DNA of 64,000 nt from CAWFLT01 sp963816795 (GTDB lineage Bacteria; Acidobacteriota; Vicinamibacteria; Vicinamibacterales; SCN-69-37): the NCBI GenBank assembly GCA_963816795.1, contig CAWFLT010000021.1:1-64000 (forward strand). The letters are read 5' to 3'. A program made the position numbers and the translations under genes. Position 1 is the first letter of the stretch, and each line of letters starts with the position of its first letter. This document shows positions 33,824-43,571 of this stretch, piece after piece. The notes under the pieces were generated by a model. It worked only from the letters and a program-made list of their open reading frames with translations, was not told the origin of the DNA and made no database searches.

Positions 33824-35054
33824 ATGCCGTCGAGCGCGCTCCTCATCCACATCTCCGGGCACGATCGCCCGGGCGTCACGTTTGGCCTGACCTCCATCCT
33901 GGCGCGGCATGGCGTGCGTGTGCTCGACATCGGTCAGGCCGTGATTCACGACGCGCTCGCGCTCGGCATGCTCGTCGAATTGCCGGATGAGCTCCGGTCG
34001 TCCACGCTGTTCACCGATCTGCTGCTCGAAGCGCACACGCTCGGCGTGCAGATCCGGTTTGCGGCCTCGACCTCGGACGGAGTACAGCCTCTGGGTCCAC
34101 GCCCAGGCCAAGCGGCGATTCATCGTCACGGTGCTCGGGCCACGGCTCGAGGCGGCAGACATCGCCGCGGTGGCCGGGATCCTCGCCGACGCCGGGCTCA
34201 ACATCGATCGCATCGACCGGCTGTCGGCGCGCGTGCCGCTCGAGCCCGACGAGCAGATCGCGCCTCGCGTCTGCGTGGAGTTCAGCGCCAGTGCGCCCTC
34301 GGCCGACTCGCCGATCGACGAAGACGACGTGCGTACCCGGCTCACGGCGCTGACGGCGCCGGGCACGATCGACGTCGCGTTCCAGCACGAGTCGATCTTC
34401 CGCCGCAATCGCCGGCTGGTGGCGTTCGACATGGACTCGACGCTGATCCAGGGCGAAGTGATCGACGAGCTGGCGCGGCTGGCCGGCACGGGCGACGAGG
34501 TGCGCGCGATCACCGAGGCGGCGATGCGTGGCGAGCTCGACTTTCAGGAGTCGTTCCGCCGGCGCGTGCAGATGCTCAAGGGCTTGCCCGAGTCGGCGCT
34601 GGCTCGGGTCATCGAGGCGATACCCGTCGCCGAGGGCGCCGAACGGCTGATCACGATGCTCCGCCGGCTCGGCTACCGCACGGCGATTCTCTCCGGCGGC
34701 TTCACCTTCTTCGGACGCGTCCTCCAGGAGCGCCTCGGCATCGATCGCCTGCACGCCAATACGCTCGTCGTCCGCGACGGCGTCGTCACCGGAGAGATCG
34801 AGCCGCCGATCGTGGACGGCGCCCGCAAGGCGGCCCTGCTACAGGAGATCGCAGCGAGCGAGGGACTGAGCCTCGAACAGTGCATCGCGGTCGGCGACGG
34901 CGCCAACGATCTGCCGATGTTGCGGCTGGCCGGCCTCGGCATCGCCTTCCGCGCCAAGCCGGTCGTCCGCTCCGGAGCCCGGCAGTCGATCTCGTCTCTT
35001 GGGCTCGACGGCATCCTGTATCTCATTGGCGTGCGCGATCGCGAGGCGGGCTGA
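33824..35054 (+). CDS. serB: Phosphoserine phosphatase with two ACT-like domains, frameshifted
   Basis: About 409 residues. Last step of serine synthesis: phosphoserine to serine. The N-terminal half has two ACT-like regulatory domains (ALLIHISGHDRPGVTFGLTS; RFIVTVLGPRLEAADIAAVA), the C-terminal half a HAD phosphatase with nucleophile Asp in RLVAFDMDSTLIQGEVIDEL, a Ser/Gly motif TAILSGGFTFFG and the metal site VGDGANDLPMLRLAGLGIAF. A +1 break near 34081 falls in the ACT part. TATCGT (33809-33814) stands 9 bases before the ATG, a possible -10. Confidence 0.9.
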
Positions 35055-35135
35055 GGGGCAAGCGCCCGTCTATAAGGGTGGCGTCGATCTCGTCATGGTT
35101 GACTGGCACGTTCTTCTCACTTCCAAGGTGGCGCC

Positions 35136-35240
35136 GACGATGGTAGCGTCGTCGTCAGGAACGGGTCCGGGCTCGGAACAGGCGGATCGAAGTTTCTGCA
35201 ATGCGTCACCGGCCGTGAGTGTGCAGATTGTGAAATCCCT
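35136..35240. repeat. Dyad and TTGCAG-type motif before coiled-coil gene 2
   Basis: The 283-base gap after serB contains GACGATGGTAGCGTC (35136-35150), matching the dyad at 28996, and an inverted TTGCAG motif (GATCGAAGTTTCTGCAA, 35185-35201). A weak second arm, TGTGCAGATTGTG, starts 18 bases further. No gene was seen. Confidence 0.5.
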
Positions 35241-35337
35241 GCGCTGATTTCGGCCGAATCTGGCGTCTTCGAACCGGCACGCGTCGTGCGATCGCTCCAG
35301 TGGGCTGGCGCAGACGTGCCGCCCACGGAGACGAGCG

Positions 35338-35733
35338 ATGACGGCAGGCGTGACGGAGCGGGTGGCCCATCTGGAGGGCCGAGTCCAGGAGCACGTGCGT
35401 ATGGTCGATGACCTTCGCGAATCGATGGCGAGCCTCGGGCAGCGGATGGACGCCCGGTTCGATAGCCTCGAGCAGCGGCTCGCTGACAGCGAGCGTCATT
35501 CGGCGGAGCGATTCGACGCGGCAATGCAGCGATCCGACCAGCGTTTCGATGCGTTGCTCCAGCGGATGGATCAACGATTTGAGAACGTCGAACAGCGAAT
35601 GGATCGGCGCTTCGACGGCGTCGACCGGCGCTTCGAGGCCATGGATGCCAAGTTCTCGCGACAGTTCTACTGGGTGGTCGGGCTTCAGCTCACCACGCTG
35701 ACCGCGATTGTCACGGCACTGGTTGCCCGCTGA
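35338..35733 (+). CDS. Coiled-coil protein with C-terminal membrane anchor
   Basis: 131 residues. Strong heptad region from residue 5 to about 105: RVAHLEGRVQEHVRMVDDL, LGQRMDARFDSLEQRLADSE, QRSDQRFDALLQRMDQRFE, NVEQRMDRRFDGVDRRFEAM, with repeating 'RFD..' units. One membrane helix at the end (FYWVVGLQLTTLTAIVTALV) followed by AR. It has the layout of small DUF1640/CCDC90-like membrane-anchored coiled coils. Function unknown. Its upstream gap shares two motifs with that of the repeat coiled-coil gene at 29084. Confidence 0.78.
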   Translation: MTAGVTERVAHLEGRVQEHVRMVDDLRESMASLGQRMDARFDSLEQRLADSERHSAERFDAAMQRSDQRFDALLQRMDQRFENVEQRMDRRFDGVDRRFEAMDAKFSRQFYWVVGLQLTTLTAIVTALVAR

Positions 35734-35838
35734 GGGCGATCGCCGCCTCTCGATTCCCCCACACCACCTGTGCAGGTCGTTGCCTGCAGCCGCTGGCTCC
35801 GTACGGAGTCCGCGGTCCCGATCCAGTACACTCGCTGA

Positions 35839-36114
35839 ATGACCACCGCAACGAGCGCACGACCCGGACGCAACGCGCCCTGTCATTGCGGGTCGGGACG
35901 CAAGTACAAACAGTGTTGTCTCGAGAAGGACGACGCCGCGGCGATGGCGGCGCGCGCGAAAGCCGCAGCGGAGGTGGTGACGGAGCCGTCCGAATCGACC
36001 ACGGCCGCGCCCACCCGGCGCCGGACGCCTCGGACCGATCAGCCCTGGCGGGCGAACACGACGCGTGGGTTCGTGCCGCGGGCCCGGACGCCGCGCAAGG
36101 TCGGCGGCAGCTGA
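35839..36114 (+). CDS. SEC-C zinc-motif protein
   Basis: 91 residues. Residues 9-29 are a SEC-C motif (GRNAPCHCGSGRKYKQCC), the CxCxnCC zinc site also found at the end of SecA, where it binds SecB and ribosomes. The rest is Ala/Thr/Arg-rich and likely disordered, ending PRARTPRKVGGS. Stand-alone SEC-C proteins are common but functionally undefined. TACACT stands 12 bases before the ATG as a possible -10. Confidence 0.85.
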   Translation: MTTATSARPGRNAPCHCGSGRKYKQCCLEKDDAAAMAARAKAAAEVVTEPSESTTAAPTRRRTPRTDQPWRANTTRGFVPRARTPRKVGGS

Positions 36115-36123
36115 GCGGCGCCG

Positions 36124-36666
36124 TCAGCGCGACTCGGGCGGCAGAATGGACGCCAGCGCGTCTTCGAGCGCTCGCCGGAACGCCGGCGGGTCAATCGCGG
36201 GGTACCGATACAGCTGGGCGTCAATCTCTTCGTACGCGTCACGAAGCCCCGGCCGCGCTGACCATCCCGCGCGTCAGCATCTCCCGCACGTCGAGCAGAT
36301 CCTGCGCGTGCCCGCGCTCGATCTTGGCCAACGCCTGGGCCACGAAATCGAAATGGCGGAAGCTGAGCGGACCCTCCTGCGCGATGAACGCGCTGCGATC
36401 CTGCCAGCCGTCCGGGACCGGGATGAAGTCGTCGGGCGACGCCAGCTCGACGTTCAGTTGCAGCGACTCTTTCAGCGCGGGGATCGCCCGAAACACACGA
36501 TCCTGCTCCGGCACCATCTTGAGGTCGACGTCCACGGTCGTGTCGCGCCAGCCGATCAGGACGGCCGTGGCACCCCGGTCAAGTACACCTGGCCGGGCGC
36601 CGAGGCGGCGCGGCCCAACTCGCGCATGAACGTGCGAATCCGCGCCGCGTCAGCTAGCGCACGCAT
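36124..36666 (-). CDS. Nucleotidyltransferase-fold protein (DUF6036-like), frameshifted
   Basis: About 180 residues when joined. NTase signature: GGATAVLIGW then TVDVDLKMVPE (GG..., then DxD) around residues 30-50; next AIPALKESLQLNVELASPDD, a FIPVPDGWQDR segment, and KIERGHAQDLLDVREMLTRG with a terminal LYRYPAIDPPAFRRALED. Breaks near 36572 (missing base) and 36240. Proteins of this type are usually encoded with a small partner and are discussed as toxin-antitoxin-like; here the 91-residue gene upstream overlaps by 13 bases. The catalytic carboxylates appear present. The substrate is unknown. Confidence 0.68.
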
Positions 36667-36929
36667 GCGAGCGCGCGCTCGAAACTGACGAGCCGGCGAA
36701 TGAGCGCGTTGTAGCGCGCGTGCGCCGAGTCAGCGCCGTCCTCAGCGAGACGCGCATAGAGGCGATGCTCGGGCCGGTCGGGCCCGGCGGGGACGTCCAG
36801 GCCGAGAGCGATGAGTCGTGGCGCACCAATCGCGACCAGAAGCGCGTGCACCGTGTCGCGTCCCGCCCGCAGGTCCGCCAGGCCGCGCTGGATCAAATCG
36901 GCGCCGGGCAGTGTGGCAGGAATGGTCAC
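36654..36929 (-). CDS. Small partner of the nucleotidyltransferase gene
   Basis: 91 residues from GTG 36929: IPATLPGADLIQRGLADLRA, VHALLVAIGAPRLIALGLDV, HRLYARLAEDGADSAHARYN, ALIRRLVSFERALACVR. All-helical look, no metal or DNA-binding signature. It overlaps the downstream gene by 13 bases. The frame is open upstream into the MerR gene, so the start is uncertain, but the content changes at the GTG and this unit occurs with NTase genes as a pair. Inference: toxin-antitoxin-like or regulatory pair. Confidence 0.6.
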   Translation of the reverse strand: MTIPATLPGADLIQRGLADLRAGRDTVHALLVAIGAPRLIALGLDVPAGPDRPEHRLYARLAEDGADSAHARYNALIRRLVSFERALACVR

Positions 36930-36967
36930 GGCCTCGATTATCGCACCGCCGCCACGCTCGCCGCGCG

Positions 36968-37416
36968 CTAGCGGCGAGCAAACGCGGCGCTGGGGCGCCG
37001 CCGGGAGGCTCGGCCGATCGGCGAGCATGTCGAGGAGCCGCGCCGGTTGGCCCCGCGGGATCGTGTCGAGCAGCACGTCCCATTCGCGCAGAAGGGCGCG
37101 CATGTCCGCGCGCGAGCGCCAGGAGCTCCGCCACGCGGCGGTCAACGTCGCGCAAGCGCTCGCCGACGAGGGCCCGAACGCGCCGACAAGGCGGATCGCC
37201 GCGCTCGCGCAGTCGCAACACGCTCGCGAGCTCGCGCAGCGAGAACCCGACCACCAGCGCCCGCTGAATCACGCGCACACGATCGACGAGCGCCGGTGGA
37301 TATCGCCGGTAGCCCGACCGCGTACGGGTGACGCCCGGCAGCAGGCCGAGCCGCTCGTAGTGGCGCAGCGTGTCGGTGCTGACGCCCGTGGCGTCGGCCA
37401 GGGCCTTCGGGCTCAC
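36968..37416 (-). CDS. MerR-family transcriptional regulator, frameshifted
   Basis: About 148 residues from ATG 37416. MerR winged helix at the N terminus: LADATGVSTDTLRHYERLGL, TRSGYRRYPPALVDRVRVIQ, GFSLRELASVLRLRERGDPP. After a break near 37105 the coiled C terminus continues as RADMRALLREWDVLLDTIPR, with no Cys cluster of metal sensors. The end is uncertain: a second one-base shift near 36985 would give stop TAG 36968-36970. Its start overlaps the upstream gene (ATGA), and the promoter of that operon has the MerR-type 19-base spacer, so it probably controls its own operon. Confidence 0.76.
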
Positions 37417-37880
37417 TTCCGTGGGCTGACCGTCAAGGGATCGCCGGTCTTGTGCTCGGTGATCTGGTACTTCAGAAAGTCGTGGAGTGCCGCGCGGGCG
37501 GCAGAGTCGGTCGTGACCACGCGGACGCGGCCGCCGGCCGGCGTCTCGGAGTAGGTATACGTCAGCTTGTCCTTGCGGGCGAGCAGGACGGCGATGCCCG
37601 GCACGGACTTCGAGTCGTGAACCAGCATGGGCGCATCGAAATTGCCGTCCTGAAACATCATGGCGATGTGCGGCAGGTGCGATCGAATCGCCGCGAGTTC
37701 TTTCGTGTCGGCCGCATCCTTGACCCGGACTTCAATCATCCCGCCGTCGTCGTACAGATAGAAGTGGTGCGCGGTCTTGTCCTGATCGAACCCCATCACC
37801 TTGGTCCCGCGATCGTTCATGCCCCGATGCGGGTCCTGACCGGCTCCGGCGAGTGTCAGCGCGAGCAGTAGCAGTGCCAT
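37413..37880 (-). CDS. Exported protein of the MerR operon
   Basis: 155 residues. Signal peptide MALLLLALTLAGAG. The mature part starts DPHRGMNDRGTKVMGFDQDK, TAHHFYLYDDGGMIEVRVKD, then AIRSHLPHIAMMFQDGNFDA and a final LKYQITEHKTGDP. The His/Met/Asp-rich opening suggests metal or haem binding in the periplasm. A family of this type is known from genome annotation only, without assigned function. First gene of the operon; the MerR gene follows with a 4-base overlap. Confidence 0.75.
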   Translation of the reverse strand: MALLLLALTLAGAGQDPHRGMNDRGTKVMGFDQDKTAHHFYLYDDGGMIEVRVKDAADTKELAAIRSHLPHIAMMFQDGNFDAPMLVHDSKSVPGIAVLLARKDKLTYTYSETPAGGRVRVVTTDSAARAALHDFLKYQITEHKTGDPLTVSPRK

Positions 37881-37898
37881 GTTTTCTCCCTCCAGCCT

Positions 37899-37929
37899 AC
37901 GTTAGCGCCTGGAATCGTTCCAGGGTCAA
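37899..37929 (-). promoter_or_regulatory. MerR-type promoter with 19-base spacer and operator dyad
   Basis: On the minus strand, -35 TTGACC (37929-37924) and -10 TAACGT (37904-37899) are 19 bases apart. The spacer holds the perfect dyad CTGGAA-CGA-TTCCAG (37909-37923). A 19-20 base spacer with the operator between the elements is the hallmark of MerR-controlled promoters, and the second gene of the operon is a MerR protein. GGAGGGAG precedes the ATG. Confidence 0.72.
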
Positions 37930-37937
37930 GCCACGCG

Positions 37938-37966
37938 TTGTTCCGGACCGCTGCGCTTGTTAGGAT
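37938..37966 (+). promoter_or_regulatory. Promoter of uvrA
   Basis: TTGTTC (37938-37943), 17-base spacer, TAGGAT (37961-37966). The TTG start of uvrA is at 37973, so transcription would begin at or near the start codon. It faces away from the MerR-type promoter 8 bases upstream, so the two could interfere. Confidence 0.5.
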
Positions 37967-37972
37967 AGGAGT

Positions 37973-40864
<2,892 letters not shown>

Positions 40865-41064
40865 CAACCCTGTGTGGTCTTGATGACACGAGGGGATCGG
40901 CCAAACCGTGGTTCAATTGACACACCTGTCAGAACACCCGATCGGATCGGCCGGTCGATTTCACCTGATAAAGACTGTAGAAGTAAGGCTTTAGATAGTG
41001 TTACAGTCTCGTTCCGGCTGTTGGCAGTCCGCTTGCTACAGGCAGGGCGGCTGTTCGAGTCGAG
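40865..41064 (+). promoter_or_regulatory. Leader region of lpxC
   Basis: A 200-base gap. It contains TTGACA (40917-40922) with no convincing -10 at standard spacing. An inverted repeat GACTGTA (40973-40979) and TACAGTC (41002-41008) with a 22-base loop precedes the gene and could form a leader hairpin. Nothing else is evident. Confidence 0.3.
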
Positions 41065-41973
41065 ATGACGTCGCAACGCACACTTCGCCGAGTTGTTCCC
41101 TGCGCCGGAATTGGTCTTCATTCCGGTCGCAAAGTGAATTTATCGCTCCGCCCGGCTCCAGCCGACTACGGTATTCGCTTCAAGCGCGTCGACCTTGGCG
41201 GCGTCGAGATTCCAGCGCACGTGACCCATCTGGGCGGCCGGCAGCAACTGCAGACGGGACTCGCCGTCGGCCAGGCGTCGGTCGAAACGGTCGAGCACCT
41301 GCTTGCGGCCCTGAGCGCCCTGGGGGTCGACAACGCGCTCATCGAGCTCAACCACCCCGAAGTGCCGATCATGGACGGCAGCTCCGCCCCCTGGGTCTAC
41401 CTGATTCAGGACGCGGGCGTGAAGGACCTCGGTGTGCCGCGCAAGACGATCCAGATCCTTCGTCAGATCCAGATTCAGCAGGGCGACAAGCGCATCGCGC
41501 TCTTCCCGGCCGATCGTTTCCGCGTCACCTACACGATCAGCTTCGACCACCCGCTCCTCCGTCACCAGCAGAAGACGATGGACATGGATGAGCAGGCGTT
41601 CGTGGACGAGATCGCGCCGGCGCGGACGTTCGGGTTCCTGAAGGAAGTCGAGATGCTCCGCCAGAAGGGCCTGGCGCTCGGCGGCTCGCTCGAGAACGCG
41701 ATCGTGCTCGGCGAGACCGGCGTCCTCAACCCGCTGCGGTTCGAGGACGAGTTCGTCCGCCACAAGATTCTCGACGTGATCGGCGACCTCGCCCTCGTCG
41801 GCCACGCGATCCAGGGCCACGTCGTCGTCCATCGCGGCGGCCACGCCCTGCACACGGCGTTCGCGTGCGAAGTGCTGCGTCAGCGCGACGCCTGGCAGTT
41901 TGTCGACGCCCCGGCCGAGACCAGCCGCGTCCGCGGCGGCGCCCGCGTTCCGGCGCGGCAACTGGCGCACTGA
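41065..41973 (+). CDS. lpxC: UDP-3-O-acyl-N-acetylglucosamine deacetylase
   Basis: 302 residues. Zinc enzyme of the first committed step of lipid A synthesis. Seen: RRVVPCAGIGLHSGRKVNLS; zinc His in SVETVEHLLAALSALGVDNA; PVIMDGSSAPW-type segment (VPIMDGSSAPWVYLI); PARTFGFLKEVEMLRQKGLA and second zinc region RFEDEFVRHKILDVIGDLAL (H and D), then GHAIQGHVVVHRGGH with the catalytic His. All catalytic residues are present, so the organism makes lipopolysaccharide. Stand-alone gene, not in an mur/fts cluster. Confidence 0.95.
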   Translation: MTSQRTLRRVVPCAGIGLHSGRKVNLSLRPAPADYGIRFKRVDLGGVEIPAHVTHLGGRQQLQTGLAVGQASVETVEHLLAALSALGVDNALIELNHPEVPIMDGSSAPWVYLIQDAGVKDLGVPRKTIQILRQIQIQQGDKRIALFPADRFRVTYTISFDHPLLRHQQKTMDMDEQAFVDEIAPARTFGFLKEVEMLRQKGLALGGSLENAIVLGETGVLNPLRFEDEFVRHKILDVIGDLALVGHAIQGHVVVHRGGHALHTAFACEVLRQRDAWQFVDAPAETSRVRGGARVPARQLAH

Positions 41974-41989
41974 TTACCGGCGCCTGACG

Positions 41990-42051
41990 TGAACTTACTG
42001 GCGCGGGGCCCCACCCCGCGCCTCGGGCCCGCGCCACAAACCGGCGCGGGG
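41990..42051 (+). repeat. Dispersed GGGGCCCCACCCC-type element, copy 5
   Basis: GTGAACTTACTGGCGC, GGGGCCCCACCCCGCG, CCTCGGGCCCGCGCC, then ACAAACCGGCGCGGGG. It follows lpxC and overlaps the 3' end of the convergent gene at 41995-42387, supplying its last codons. Confidence 0.65.
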
Positions 42052-42387
42052 TATCCACTTGTTCTTGTTCTTCTCCGTGCCCTCTAGGTCTTCTCCGTGC
42101 CCTCGTTCTTCCCCGTGTCCTCGTTCTCTCGTGACTCGCTCACGAGCTTCCATCATCCGCTCGTTTTCGAATCGGTTGAAGCTCATGAACAGGCTTTCCC
42201 TGAGGTAGGTCCGCAGGTCGGCCTCGGACATCTGGCCGATGAGGTGATCGAACTCGCGTTGCACGTCCTCGAAGCCGTATTCCAGCTCCCGTGTCCGTAC
42301 GAGGTCGCGCGAGACGGTTTCGATCACGGCGAGCACGTCGCCGTCGAGGTCGACCGGCGTCCCGGCCGTCGTCTTGATCGTGCGCAT
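41995..42387 (-). CDS. Small protein of the sigma/STAS operon, with repeat-derived tail
   Basis: 130 residues. The N-terminal 90 are a plausible helical domain: IKTTAGTPVDLDGDVLAVIE, RDLVRTRELEYGFEDVQREF, MSEADLRTYLRESLFMSFNR. The C terminus (ERGHGEERGHGEDLEGTEKN, then GLWRGPEARGGAPRQ) is encoded by three short tandem repeats with CTTCTCCGTGCCCTC units (42066-42124) and by the dispersed element at 41990. The tail is thus an addition to the original protein. It follows the STAS gene by one base. Function unknown; possibly a partner of the STAS protein. Confidence 0.66.
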   Translation of the reverse strand: MRTIKTTAGTPVDLDGDVLAVIETVSRDLVRTRELEYGFEDVQREFDHLIGQMSEADLRTYLRESLFMSFNRFENERMMEARERVTRERGHGEERGHGEDLEGTEKNKNKWIPRAGLWRGPEARGGAPRQ

Positions 42388-42388
42388 A

Positions 42389-42730
42389 CTAGCCTCCGAA
42401 GCTCGCGAGGGCCGAGGCTTCGTCGCCGTGGACCTCGAGGAAGTTGTGTGCGCCCGTCATCGTCAGCATCGTCTCGACGCGCTTCTGGACGCCCGAGAGT
42501 TTGAGCGCGCCCCCGGCGGCCTGTGCCTGGCGATAGAGATCCATCAGGCAGCCGATAGTGGCGCTGTCAACGTAGCCGACGGGCGAGAGGTCGACGAGGA
42601 TCTTCTTCTCGCCGGCGCCAATGAAGTTCGTTGCGGTCGTGGCGAAGTCGGACAGGATCGGATACGTCATCCGCGGCTCGTTCACGCGGATGATCGCCAC
42701 TTCGCCGATATGAGAGGTCGTGACGTTCAT
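42389..42730 (-). CDS. STAS-domain anti-sigma-factor antagonist-like protein
   Basis: 113 residues, single STAS domain: GEVAIIRVNEPRMTYPILSD, KKILVDLSPVGYVDSATIGC, LMDLYRQAQAAGGALKLSGV, RVETMLTMTGAHNFLEVHGD. The phosphorylatable Ser of SpoIIAA-like proteins is present in the DSATIG loop. Known: such proteins release sigma factors or enzymes when dephosphorylated. The gene overlaps the sigma gene stop (ATGA), yet no anti-sigma kinase (RsbW-like) is adjacent. Inference: partner of that sigma factor or of a kinase elsewhere. Confidence 0.88.
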   Translation of the reverse strand: MNVTTSHIGEVAIIRVNEPRMTYPILSDFATTATNFIGAGEKKILVDLSPVGYVDSATIGCLMDLYRQAQAAGGALKLSGVQKRVETMLTMTGAHNFLEVHGDEASALASFGG

Positions 42731-43353
42731 TCGGGTCCTCCACGCGAACCCGGCCGGACTGCCGGGCTCCGAGACTGAAGACGACGGAGCTGGCGGGCGA
42801 GCTCGAGCCGGCCGCGATTGATCCGCGACTTGACGGTGCCTTCCGGCAGCCCGAGCTGGTCCGCGATCTCCTGATACGAAAACTCCTGCAGGTCGCGCAG
42901 CATGACCGCCTGCTTCAGCGCCGGGGGCAGCGACGACAGCGCCTCGCGGATCAGGTGCCGGAGGTCGATCTGCTCCAGCTCGCCGTGCGGGCCGCGCTCG
43001 CGTGAGACCGGCATCAGGTCCGCCGCGTCCACCTCCCGCGCCATCGTCTCACGCTCCTTGCGGACGCTGCGGTAGTGGTCGATGCAGAGGTTGCGGCTGA
43101 TGCTGATCAGCCAGGTCTGAAAATTCGCCCGCCGGTCGAACGTATGGAGGGCCTTGAAGATCTTGAGGAAGATGTCCTGCGTCAGGTCCTCGGCCTCGTC
43201 GTGCCGGCCGACGAACTTGTATGCGAGGTTGAACACCTTCCGCCAATGCGCCCGGACGATCTCGTCCCACGCCACCTGGTCGCCGGCCAGGCAGCGTTCG
43301 ATCAGCGCATCGGTCGCGCTGGTCACGGGGACGATGTTGGGATCGGATGACAT
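42727..43353 (-). CDS. ECF-type RNA polymerase sigma factor
   Basis: 208 residues from ATG 43353 (an in-frame ATG 18 bases upstream is possible). Region 2: IERCLAGDQVAWDEIVRAHW, RKVFNLAYKFVGRHDEAEDL, TQDIFLKIFKALHTFDRRAN, FQTWLISISRNLCIDHYRSV. Region 4: ALSSLPPALKQAVMLRDLQE, FSYQEIADQLGLPEGTVKSR. It is of the RpoE-like type. Unlike the sigma at 8822, it is coupled to a STAS protein, so it is controlled differently. Confidence 0.93.
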   Translation of the reverse strand: MSSDPNIVPVTSATDALIERCLAGDQVAWDEIVRAHWRKVFNLAYKFVGRHDEAEDLTQDIFLKIFKALHTFDRRANFQTWLISISRNLCIDHYRSVRKERETMAREVDAADLMPVSRERGPHGELEQIDLRHLIREALSSLPPALKQAVMLRDLQEFSYQEIADQLGLPEGTVKSRINRGRLELARQLRRLQSRSPAVRPGSRGGPE

Positions 43354-43384
43354 TGACCGGAAACGGATCATAACAGGCAGAGCG

Positions 43385-43519
43385 GGGGCGGGTGCTCGGT
43401 GCTGGGTGCTAGGTGCCAGGTGCCGGGTGCAAGGAACGTACTGCCGTTCGTCAACTCTTGAGAAGTTGGCCACCGTTAGTCTGTTCCGCGCACCCAGCAC
43501 GTAGCACCCAGCACGTCCA
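43385..43519. repeat. Degenerate GGTGCTGGGTGCTA repeat and inverted copy
   Basis: 43388-43433 reads as imperfect repeats of GGTGCT / GGTGCC (GGTGCTCGGTGCTGGGTGCT, AGGTGCCAGGTGCCGGGTGC). 43490-43519 holds the reverse complement (GCACCCAGCACGTAGCACCC). The two can pair across 60 bases, between the sigma gene and lysA. Same motif at 30535-30549 and, more degenerate, at 52798-52904. Confidence 0.6.
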
Positions 43520-43571
43520 AGGCGTTGAGCCGCTGGCCCGTTGCCGCGAGGCGAAGTAGAATCCCCGGTTC

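Noticed and set aside
43534..43562. Complete promoter before lysA
   Set aside because: TAGAAT is well placed as -10, but no -35 element is found at 16-19 bases. Kept only as a remark in the lysA entry.
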